Positions 1 through 5,013 of a stretch of DNA of 5,013 bases are shown piece after piece (positions within the stretch are counted from its first letter, which is position 1; each line of letters starts with the position of its first letter). This DNA is from Clostridiaceae bacterium (GTDB taxonomy: Bacteria; Bacillota; Clostridia; Saccharofermentanales; Fastidiosipilaceae): assembly GCA_012514965.1 (NCBI GenBank), contig JAAYZH010000361.1, positions 1 through 5,013 on the forward strand, given 5' to 3'. The position numbers and the translations under genes were made by a program. The notes beneath the pieces are model-generated. The model was not told where the DNA came from. It saw only the letters and a list, made by a program, of their open reading frames with translations, and ran no database searches.

Positions 1-2
1 AT

Positions 3-1661
3 CTCGATGAGTTGATCACACTCGGTTTCCGCGGCGAGGCCCTCCCGACAATCGCGGCTGTGGCCAAAGTCACACTGCAGACCAGACGCCCCGAAGACGC
101 CGTGGGCACACGTGTCGTGATTGAAGGCGGGAAACTGATTGAAAGAGGCGAAGTACATTGTAATGCGGGTACGACGCTGGAGGTGCGAGACCTGTTTTAC
201 AACACGCCTGCCCGTTTCAAGTTTCTCAAGAAAGACCAAACAGAGGCCCAGCGAATTACGGAAGTGGTCCAGGAGATTGCCCTGGCGCGTCCTGACGTCT
301 CCCTATTCCTGGAGTACGAGGGCAAAGAAGTCCTGCATACACCGGGAGATAACCAGCTCCTGTCCGCTATCTACGCGGTGTTTGGCCAGCAGCTCGCGAA
401 AGCCATGGTACCTCTGTTGCCGCGCCAGGATAGCATGGTCCACGCAACCGGCTATCTTTGCCTGCCGGAAGAGGCTCGCAAATCCCGAAACTGGCAGATG
501 TTCTACGTGAACGGCCGTCCGATCAAGTCACCGCTCCTGACGCGCGCGCTGGAAGATGGCTACAAGTCGACTATGATGACCGGTCGCTTTCCCGCGGCTG
601 TTCTGCAGCTTTGGCTGCCGATGAACCTCGTCGACGTGAACGTACACCCGCGTAAGCTTGAGGTGCGTTTCTGGAACGAAAGCGAAGTCTACCGGGCGGT
701 ATATGAACAGGTGCAAAACTCGCTGTTTACAGCTCTGCGGCCACCCGAACTTTCTTCACCCGACCCGGAACAGACAGCTTTAACCGCAGATGACAGCCCC
801 AGCAGCTCCACAGTGAGCGCCGAACCATCTCTGTCAGCAAAATCTTCACCTGAGAAAACACTGAGTCCTTTTACCCAAGCACCGGAGAAAAGCTATCTGC
901 GTTTCGACTTGGATGGGTATGCTGCGAGAATGGCGGAGCCTGCAAGAAACTATAAAACAGCTGATGAATTTCCCGCAGCCGAGAAAGCGTCCGAAACAGC
1001 ACCTGTGCAGCTAAGCTTCACTTCTGAAGAAGCCCCCGCCGCCGATGATCGCGAAGCAACGTTGCAAAGCCTCCGCCGTGCGCGTTTTGCCGGTGAACTC
1101 TTCCGCACTTATCTGCTCTTCGAAGATGGCGACCGAATCCTCCTGATTGACCAGCACGCAGCCCACGAAAAGGTTCTTTTCGAAGAAGCCGTGCAGGACT
1201 ACCAGAAGAATCAGCGTATCCGCTCGCAAATGCTCCTGGAACCGGTCCGCATGGAGATTTCGCCATCGGACGAGTTCTTTATCGAAGAACACCGGGACTT
1301 CCTGGAGGCCTGCGGTTTTCAGGTCGATTTCTTTGGCCCCGCTGTCGTTCTGGTGCGAGCCGTCCCCATCGGCCGGGAAGTGCTCGATCCGGCCAAAGCC
1401 CTGCGCTATCTCCTGGACGACGCAGCAGCAAACGGGATCGAACAGGTCAAAGGCGAAACCGACCTCATCTACCATATGCTGGCTACAAGCTCCTGTAAGA
1501 GCGCCGTCAAGGCCCATGACCGCTTACAGGCTCTGGAGGTCGAAGCCTTGCGAGAGCGGCTCCTGGAGCTTGATAACCCCTTCCATTGCCCGCATGGCCG
1601 CCCTGTTATCGTCAGCATCCGTCGTTATGATCTAGAAAAAATGTTTAAGAGGATTGTTTAG
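3..1661 (+). CDS. mutL: DNA mismatch repair protein MutL, 5'-truncated by the window edge
   Basis: MutL couples mismatch recognition by MutS to strand incision and repair. The reading frame is open from the window edge. The first residues, LDELITLGFRGEAL, are the GFRGEAL motif of the GHKL ATPase fold, so the TTG at 12 is internal and about 90 N-terminal codons (including the ExxAG and DxGxG ATP-site motifs) lie upstream. Next come the VRDLFYNTPAR motif (about nt 183-218), the transducer domain with VNGRPI (about 507-524) and VDVNVHPRKLEVRF (about 627-671), and a Ser/Thr/Pro/Glu-rich linker (about 740-1060). The C-terminal endonuclease/dimerisation domain has DQHAAHE(x)4E at 1149-1184, CKSAVKAHD at 1494-1520, CPHGRP at 1587-1604 and a terminal FKR. 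QMLLEP at 1227-1244 fits a beta-clamp binding motif. These motifs are known for nicking MutLs of bacteria lacking MutH and Dam-directed repair. Full length would be about 640 residues, normal for Bacillota. miaA follows 2 nt after the stop. Confidence 0.97.
   Translation, partial: LDELITLGFRGEALPTIAAVAKVTLQTRRPEDAVGTRVVIEGGKLIERGEVHCNAGTTLEVRDLFYNTPARFKFLKKDQTEAQRITEVVQEIALARPDVSLFLEYEGKEVLHTPGDNQLLSAIYAVFGQQLAKAMVPLLPRQDSMVHATGYLCLPEEARKSRNWQMFYVNGRPIKSPLLTRALEDGYKSTMMTGRFPAAVLQLWLPMNLVDVNVHPRKLEVRFWNESEVYRAVYEQVQNSLFTALRPPELSSPDPEQTALTADDSPSSSTVSAEPSLSAKSSPEKTLSPFTQAPEKSYLRFDLDGYAARMAEPARNYKTADEFPAAEKASETAPVQLSFTSEEAPAADDREATLQSLRRARFAGELFRTYLLFEDGDRILLIDQHAAHEKVLFEEAVQDYQKNQRIRSQMLLEPVRMEISPSDEFFIEEHRDFLEACGFQVDFFGPAVVLVRAVPIGREVLDPAKALRYLLDDAAANGIEQVKGETDLIYHMLATSSCKSAVKAHDRLQALEVEALRERLLELDNPFHCPHGRPVIVSIRRYDLEKMFKRIV
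1647..1653 (+). promoter_or_regulatory. Ribosome binding site of miaA inside the mutL 3' end
   Basis: AAGAGGA lies within the last codons of mutL, 10 nt before the miaA ATG at 1664. With only 2 nt between the mutL TAG and this ATG, translational coupling is likely. This site supports the ATG at 1664 as the start. Confidence 0.7.
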
Positions 1662-1663
1662 CA

Positions 1664-2599
1664 ATGCGCTATCTCGAAGGTGCTCCGATTCCGATTATTA
1701 TCGGGCCTACCGGCAGCGGCAAAACTGCCTTGGCGCTGGACCTGGCAGAACTGCTTGACTCTGCTATTGTGAGCAGTGATTCCATGCAACTTTATCGCGG
1801 CCTCGACATTGCCACGGCCAAAGCCACCTCTGAAGAGCAGCGGAGAGCCCCGCACTATCTGGTTGACATCCTTGATCCCGCCGATGTCTTCAGCGTCAAC
1901 GATTACATCAACGCAGCCGAAAACTGTCTGCAGGAGTTAACCGGTCGGGGAGTCTGGCCGATCGTAGTCGGCGGCACACCCCAATATGTCACGGCCTTGG
2001 TAGAAGGGATTCGCTTTGCACCGGAAAGCCTCGATGGCGAGCTGCGGGCAAGATTGCAGGCAAGAATAGCGCAGGAAGGCGGCAACGTGCTCCTGGCTGA
2101 GCTGGCCGAGCTGGACCCTGCCAGGGCCGCTAAGCTGCACCCCAATGACCACCGCAGAATTGTGAGAGCCTTGGAAATCCTCCGGACCAGCGGCCAAAAG
2201 CAGAGTGAATGGGACACGGAAGCGAGTCGCCGTGCCTTACCCTGGAAATTCGAGGTCTACGCAATCGACCTGCCCCGCGAAGAACTGTACCGACGGATCG
2301 ACCTGCGTGTCGACCGTATGCTCGAGGCCGGTCTCCTGGACGAGGCAAGATATGTGTGGCGTCTGGACTTGCCTCCCAAGGCAAGCTGTCTCCAGGCCAT
2401 CGGTTATAAAGAGCTCTTCGCCTATTTCAACGGTGTGATGACTCTTGAGGAGGCTACTGAACTTTTGAAACGCAATTCCAGACGCTATGCCAAACGCCAG
2501 TTGACTTGGTTTCGCGGGAAGGAATGGATTACCTGGCTGAATCCGGAAGAATTAGCGGATTTCCCCGCTCGTCTGGCGTTGAAATTAACTAAGTTCTAG
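1664..2599 (+). CDS. miaA: tRNA dimethylallyltransferase MiaA
   Basis: MiaA transfers a dimethylallyl group from DMAPP to N6 of A37, next to the anticodon of tRNAs reading UNN codons; this is the first step toward ms2i6A. The 311-residue length is normal. Motifs in order are the P-loop GPTGSGKT (residues 14-21), DSMQLYRGLDIATAK (39-53, including the Asp considered the general base), PHYLVDILDP (63-72), VGGTPQY (102-108), HPNDHRRIVRALE (159-171), AIGYKE (245-250) and RRYAKRQLTWFR (273-284). The family often has GGTGLY where this protein has GGTPQY; E. coli also varies here (GGTMLY), so activity need not be affected. The ATG at 1664 puts the P-loop at the usual distance from the N terminus and has a Shine-Dalgarno. 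It follows mutL by 2 nt and is almost certainly co-transcribed with it. No terminator is visible between miaA and hfq, so hfq may be read through. Confidence 0.98.
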   Translation: MRYLEGAPIPIIIGPTGSGKTALALDLAELLDSAIVSSDSMQLYRGLDIATAKATSEEQRRAPHYLVDILDPADVFSVNDYINAAENCLQELTGRGVWPIVVGGTPQYVTALVEGIRFAPESLDGELRARLQARIAQEGGNVLLAELAELDPARAAKLHPNDHRRIVRALEILRTSGQKQSEWDTEASRRALPWKFEVYAIDLPREELYRRIDLRVDRMLEAGLLDEARYVWRLDLPPKASCLQAIGYKELFAYFNGVMTLEEATELLKRNSRRYAKRQLTWFRGKEWITWLNPEELADFPARLALKLTKF

Positions 2600-2713
2600 A
2601 GAAACATCCGCAGCTTCTCAAAAACTGTGGGTATAGCCATTTCCAATTTCTCCCCCTTGCTTTTAAACTTATTCCAGAAAGTAACCCGAGCACAGCTCAA
2701 GAGGTTGCTACAG

Positions 2714-2722
2714 AAGGGTAGG
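2714..2722 (+). promoter_or_regulatory. Ribosome binding site of hfq
   Basis: AAGGGTAGG contains AAGGG 10 nt before, and a second AGG 6 nt before, the ATG at 2729. An in-frame TAA at 2726-2728 directly abuts this ATG, so the long N-terminal extension of Hfq cannot begin further upstream. No other ATG or GTG occurs in frame before the Sm core. This site is therefore what decides the start. Confidence 0.65.
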
Positions 2723-2728
2723 TTATAA

Positions 2729-3094
2729 ATGGACGGAGTATTTACAGGCAGAAGAATTCCCAAGCACGAAGTCGCGAAGTCCGCGTATGGTCGCAGCAGC
2801 ACGGAACGAAAGAGCTTGCAGGACCAGTTCTTGCTGGCAGCCATCGCTTCCAGACTGGATGTCGATATCTATCTCAAGAACGAGAGCGTGCGCAGGGGTC
2901 AGATCGCTGATTACGACAACTGGAGTGTTTTACTCTATTCAGAAGGCAAACAATATTTGCTTTTTAAATCCGGAATCATGGGCATCATCCCGACAGGAAG
3001 CCTGGTACTGGAAGGGGAGACCTTCCCCTTTCTACCCACGCGCGTAGCTGAAGCAGATTCCCCCGGCTACAGCTATGGGCACGGGATGATGTAA
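2729..3094 (+). CDS. hfq: Divergent Hfq-family RNA chaperone with N-terminal extension
   Basis: Hfq is an Sm-like hexameric RNA-binding protein that promotes sRNA-mRNA pairing and affects RNA stability. The identification rests on LQDQF (residues 30-34), VDIYLKN...RRGQIADYDNWSVLL (about 45-69) and SEGKQYLLFK (71-80), which align with the Sm1 and Sm2 strands of the Bacillus protein, and on its position directly after miaA. At 121 residues it exceeds the usual 70-80 of Gram-positive Hfq. It has a 29-residue basic N-terminal extension and about 30 residues after the Sm core. Several RNA-contact positions differ. The Sm2 hallmark YKHAI reads FKSGI, so the proximal-site His is Ser81. The E. coli rim RRER is IASR (39-42). 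The distal-face NGIKL reads NESVR (51-55). The conserved Gln (Gln31) and Lys (Lys80) remain. It is probably transcribed with mutL-miaA, since the 129-nt gap shows neither a terminator nor a good promoter. An Hfq-like paralogue with altered RNA specificity is the main alternative to a canonical Hfq. Confidence 0.85.
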   Translation: MDGVFTGRRIPKHEVAKSAYGRSSTERKSLQDQFLLAAIASRLDVDIYLKNESVRRGQIADYDNWSVLLYSEGKQYLLFKSGIMGIIPTGSLVLEGETFPFLPTRVAEADSPGYSYGHGMM

Positions 3095-3110
3095 GACTTT
3101 CCTCTCTTGT

Positions 3111-3174
3111 GACACAAGCCGATGACCGGAACCGCGATTATCCAGATTGCCGCGGTTCTGACATCGGCTTTGTC
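3111..3174. terminator. Two-tier hairpin between convergent hfq and lexA, possible bidirectional terminator
   Basis: The outer stem pairs GACA-(bulged C)-AAGCCGATG at 3111-3124 with CATCGGCTTTGTC at 3162-3174 (13 bp). After a small internal loop, the inner stem pairs GAACCGCG (3129-3136) with CGCGGTTC (3151-3158), 8 bp, around a 14-nt loop. It starts 17 nt after the hfq stop and lies about 120 nt beyond the lexA stop, a location that suits a shared terminator. Neither side has a good run of T residues, so it is not a textbook intrinsic terminator. It may instead be a 3'-end stabilising structure. Confidence 0.5.
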
Positions 3175-3294
3175 CTCCAGACAGAAAACACATTCGTTCT
3201 TCGCTTGCTCTTTACAGGCAGGTATTCTCATAAAAAATCCCGGCCGCAATGCTGTCAGGGTGAAATGGTACGCGATCGTATCAGGTGTCTGCAC

Positions 3295-3945
3295 CTAGAT
3301 TCTGGTGCGAATCAGGCCCACTACCTTGCCAATAATGTGACAGTCTTCAGAATTGAATGGGATGGGCGCAAAGGCCTCATTCTCAGGGAAGAGATATGGC
3401 ACTCCATCCTGGTAGCCGAAACGCTTAACAGTCGCCTCTTCGCCAATCAAGGCAACGACAATCTCATTGCGGTCGGCGGACTGTGAAGGTGTTACGATGA
3501 TCAGGTCTCCGCCGAAAATACCTGCATCCATCATCGAATCCCCCCGCACACGCAGGAGAAACTTGCCGTCATTCGAATGGGGGAACAGCTTCTCATCAAT
3601 CGCAATGTTGTATTCCACATTCTCTTGAGCCAAAATCGGTTGTCCGGCAGTGACCATACCTAACAGCGGCCAGGACAGAACCGGCATGGCTTCTTCGCGT
3701 TCTTCCGTCATGGATTCCAAGACCGAAATAGCGCGGCGTTTACCGTCGGCATAGGTAATTGAGCCCTCATCCTGGAGATCCTTCAAATACTGATGCACAG
3801 TAGAAGTAGAACGGAAATTCAAGGCTGCGCAGATGTCACGAACCGAAGGAGCGTAACCATTCTCGGAAATATAACTCTCAAGATATTGCATGACGCGTTT
3901 CTTGTTGCGATCCTTCTTGCCTTCTTTAGGTTGCGGTATGGCCAT
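3295..3945 (-). CDS. lexA: LexA, SOS response transcriptional repressor with autoprotease
   Basis: LexA represses DNA-damage genes by binding SOS boxes and is inactivated by RecA-stimulated self-cleavage. The 216-residue protein begins with a basic tail, then a winged helix-turn-helix with YAPSVRDICAALNF (31-44) and STSTVHQYLKDLQDEG (46-61). The scissile site lies in LLGMVTAGQP, Ala100-Gly101. The S24-type protease core carries the nucleophile Ser137 in RVRGDSMMDAG and the general base Lys174 in EEATVKRFG. All catalytic elements are present, so it should be a functional repressor. The frame is open 18 codons further upstream, but the ATG at 3945 is chosen: it has GGAGGG 6 nt before it, and the upstream extension would run through the predicted promoter. 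It is convergent with hfq and divergent from the gene at 4194. An SOS box over its own promoter indicates autoregulation. Next to miaA-hfq is a common position for lexA in Clostridia. Confidence 0.98.
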   Translation of the reverse strand: MAIPQPKEGKKDRNKKRVMQYLESYISENGYAPSVRDICAALNFRSTSTVHQYLKDLQDEGSITYADGKRRAISVLESMTEEREEAMPVLSWPLLGMVTAGQPILAQENVEYNIAIDEKLFPHSNDGKFLLRVRGDSMMDAGIFGGDLIIVTPSQSADRNEIVVALIGEEATVKRFGYQDGVPYLFPENEAFAPIPFNSEDCHIIGKVVGLIRTRI

Positions 3946-3951
3946 GACAGT

Positions 3952-3957
3952 CCCTCC
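3952..3957 (-). promoter_or_regulatory. Strong Shine-Dalgarno of lexA
   Basis: GGAGGG on the minus strand lies 6 nt before the ATG at 3945. It fixes the lexA start against the longer open frame reaching 3999, whose upstream ATG and other candidate starts lack any such site. Confidence 0.85.
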
Positions 3958-3970
3958 AAGTGTTTTTTTT

Positions 3971-3999
3971 ATCATAACACAAGCCGTCTGCACAAACAA
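3971..3999 (-). promoter_or_regulatory. lexA promoter with extended -10
   Basis: On the minus strand, a weak -35 TTGTTT (3999-3994) is followed by a 17-nt spacer and -10 TATGAT (3976-3971). A TG one base before the hexamer gives the extended -10 form TGTTATGAT. Transcription would start near 3964, giving a leader of only about 20 nt that contains the Shine-Dalgarno. The -35 overlaps the SOS box. Confidence 0.7.
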
Positions 4000-4010
4000 A
4001 CAAATGTTCT
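3997..4010. promoter_or_regulatory. SOS box / LexA operator upstream of lexA
   Basis: CAAACAAATGTTCT matches 12 of 14 positions of the Bacillus-type SOS box CGAACRNRYGTTYC; read from the lexA strand it contains GAAC-ATTT-GTTT. It overlaps the predicted lexA -35 at 3994-3999, so bound LexA would block polymerase. This is the expected negative autoregulation. It lies about 120 bp from the divergent promoter at 4131-4159, so control of that gene is less likely. Confidence 0.75.
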
Positions 4011-4130
4011 TTTAAGTCTGAAATATGGGCAAATCCTTAGCTGAAACACAGCAAGGCTCAAAGGGTTCTATCTATGCCAATTTCACGTTGCCGGTGACTT
4101 CGTAAGCATCCCTGAGGTTGGGTCGGCTGG

Positions 4131-4159
4131 TTGTCAGTTCAGCCGCGATTCTTTATAAT
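4131..4159 (+). promoter_or_regulatory. Near-consensus sigma-A promoter for the gene at 4194
   Basis: TTGTCA (4131-4136, 5 of 6 to TTGACA), a 17-nt spacer and a perfect TATAAT (4154-4159) form the best housekeeping-type promoter in the window. The predicted transcription start near 4166 lies about 28 nt before the TTG at 4194. It shows that this gene begins its own transcription unit. A 6-bp inverted repeat at 4124-4145 overlaps the -35. Confidence 0.75.
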
Positions 4160-4193
4160 CAATTCCATAGCATGAAAGCGGGGTATCTGTAAT

Positions 4194-4982
4194 TTGACAG
4201 ACGAATTTACCCACGACAACTCCGACAACAGAGCGGAAGACAAGAATAATTTTCGACGTTACTATGCCGACCGAACACAGCAGGAGAATGCCGGTGAGGA
4301 ACGCAATTTTGTGCGCCCTTTGCGTCCGAGCGCCCAGCGCCCGGTGACAGAAGCGAATCCTTACGCTCCCCCGAGATCAGCGACAGGAGTTGCTCGCCCC
4401 GTACGTGATATTCATCAGCAGCAAGACAAACCGAATACGGAAGCAGACGCTGGCAGCGAAGCTGCTTCTTATACTCGCAAGCTGCGGCCGATTGAGATGC
4501 CGCCTGAACTTACTGTGCCGCAAACAGCTTCGAAACCGGTTACAGATGAGACCAGGCGTCAGACGCCGGTCAAACCTCTCAAACAGGCTGAGACTGTGAA
4601 GGTATCAGCCGATGTCCCCGCCGGCAATCTATCCGGAGGCAAGAGGGGGGAGGCTCCTGTCAAAGTATCTTCACGCAATCGTAACGCAGCTGAGATGGAA
4701 TCCATTTTTCGTAAAGAAGCCCGCTTTACGGAGATCCCCGGCGGCCGCAGTTACCCGGGCTTCCTGTTTCGCCTCAAGCGCAACGGTCCTTCCAAGCTGT
4801 ATCGCCTTAAGGGCTACGCAAACCAAGAGTATGTCAAGCAGCAGCGTAAACATTCACAGAAGCTGTTTAAACGCGCGAATATTTTCTTCTGGATCGTGGT
4901 CTTCATTCTTTTTTTAATCATCTTCTACTGGCTGGATCCCATTGATAAGATCCAGGAGATCATGCATCTATTTGGCATGTAG
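4194..4982 (+). CDS. Unrecognised protein with disordered basic/proline-rich region and one C-terminal membrane segment
   Basis: I do not recognise this 262-residue protein as a named family. Residues 1-165 are hydrophilic and rich in Arg, Pro, Gln, Glu, Asp and Thr, and look intrinsically disordered. They contain related short motifs: FVRPLRPS (39-46), VARPVRDI (66-73), YTRKLRPI (93-100) and PVKPLKQA (125-132). Residues 168-225 are more ordered-looking and strongly basic. A hydrophobic segment (about 229-247, with IFFWIVVFILF) follows KLFKRAN and is followed by a 15-residue tail. By the positive-inside rule the long N-terminal part should be cytoplasmic, in a tail-anchor-like arrangement. 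There is no signal peptide and no catalytic motif that I can identify. The frame is stopped by TGA at 4173-4175, and TTG at 4194 is the first possible start, preceded by a poor GCGGGG. A GTG at 4311 with GAGGA 10 nt upstream would give 223 residues. The strong promoter just upstream supports the gene being real and favours the TTG. A role as a membrane adaptor or scaffold is only a guess. Confidence 0.75.
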   Translation: MTDEFTHDNSDNRAEDKNNFRRYYADRTQQENAGEERNFVRPLRPSAQRPVTEANPYAPPRSATGVARPVRDIHQQQDKPNTEADAGSEAASYTRKLRPIEMPPELTVPQTASKPVTDETRRQTPVKPLKQAETVKVSADVPAGNLSGGKRGEAPVKVSSRNRNAAEMESIFRKEARFTEIPGGRSYPGFLFRLKRNGPSKLYRLKGYANQEYVKQQRKHSQKLFKRANIFFWIVVFILFLIIFYWLDPIDKIQEIMHLFGM

Positions 4983-4992
4983 CAAGAACTTC

Positions 4993-4999
4993 AAGGGAG
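4993..4999 (+). promoter_or_regulatory. Possible ribosome binding site of a gene beyond the right edge
   Basis: AAGGGAG follows the stop of the membrane protein by 10 nt, with AGGCGG at 5005-5010 just after it. No start codon at a usable distance lies within the window, so a gene beginning shortly after 5013 and co-transcribed with the membrane protein is plausible but unseen. Confidence 0.3.
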
Positions 5000-5013
5000 T
5001 AAGACAGGCGGCA

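Noticed and set aside
1011..1517. 168-codon minus-strand open frame inside mutL
   Set aside because: It is a shadow of the mutL coding frame, whose conserved domain motifs occupy the same stretch.
2600..2728. Possible separate hfq promoter in the miaA-hfq gap
   Set aside because: The best pairs (TTTCCA/TTAAAC and TTGCTT/AGTAAC, each with 17-nt spacing) match consensus too poorly, and no terminator after miaA makes one necessary.
3232..3260. Run of six A (T-tract on the lexA strand) next to a GC-rich segment as a possible lexA terminator
   Set aside because: Only CCC/GGG and scattered pairs can form before the T-tract, so the stem is too weak to call.
3073..3294. 73-codon open frame on the minus strand starting with GTG directly after the lexA stop
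   Set aside because: It has no Shine-Dalgarno, runs through the large hairpin and into the 3' end of hfq, and resembles no protein family I recognise.
3283..3296. AGGTG-TCTG-CACCT hairpin overlapping the lexA stop codon
   Set aside because: A 5-bp stem with no T-tract; this is expected by chance and is not a convincing terminator.
3109..3486. 125-codon plus-strand open frame after hfq
   Set aside because: It spans the hairpin and is then antisense to the well-supported lexA, with no start signals or recognisable protein features.
3112..3986. Ten-base repeat ACACAAGCCG at 3112-3121 and 3977-3986, suggesting hfq 3' UTR pairing to lexA mRNA
   Set aside because: The copy near lexA lies in the promoter spacer and would not be transcribed into lexA mRNA, and several repeated 10-mers are expected by chance in 5 kb.
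4025..4105. 26-codon ATG open frame in the lexA/4194 intergenic region
   Set aside because: No ribosome binding site or promoter precedes it, and the length is within chance for this gap. Conservation would be needed to revive it.

Overview
This window looks like a chromosomal housekeeping segment from a Bacillota (Firmicutes), most likely Clostridia-like, of roughly 50% GC. Three things support this. The gene order mutL-miaA-hfq next to lexA is typical of that group. MutL carries the metal-dependent endonuclease motifs found in bacteria without MutH. The lexA operator matches the Bacillus-type SOS box (CGAAC-N4-GTTYC) rather than the E. coli CTGT-N8-ACAG type. A finer taxonomic assignment is not possible from this sequence alone. 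No mobile element, CRISPR array, tRNA or rRNA was seen.

Layout: (1) 3-1661 (+) is mutL, cut by the left window edge and lacking about its first 90 codons. (2) 1664-2599 (+) is miaA, starting 2 nt after the mutL stop. (3) 2729-3094 (+) is an unusual hfq with an N-terminal extension and altered RNA-binding residues. (4) 3095-3294 is a convergent intergenic region with a 64-nt two-tier hairpin. (5) 3295-3945 (-) is lexA, with a strong Shine-Dalgarno, an extended -10 promoter and a 12/14 SOS box over the -35. (6) 3946-4193 is the divergent promoter region. (7) 4194-4982 (+) encodes an unrecognised protein with a long disordered basic/proline-rich cytoplasmic part and one C-terminal membrane segment, driven by a near-consensus promoter.

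How they fit together: mutL, miaA and probably hfq form one co-directional transcription unit covering mismatch repair, tRNA A37 prenylation and RNA chaperoning. LexA is the autoregulated SOS repressor on the opposite strand. The last gene is transcribed away from lexA and probably begins another unit continuing past the right edge.

Most of the window is conventional. The points that deserve a second look are the Hfq with substitutions on all its RNA-binding faces plus a basic N-terminal tail, the unrecognised membrane-anchored protein with repeated R/K-P-L-R/K motifs and an unusual start region, and the long hairpin between hfq and lexA. I found no convincing evidence of an entirely new system.
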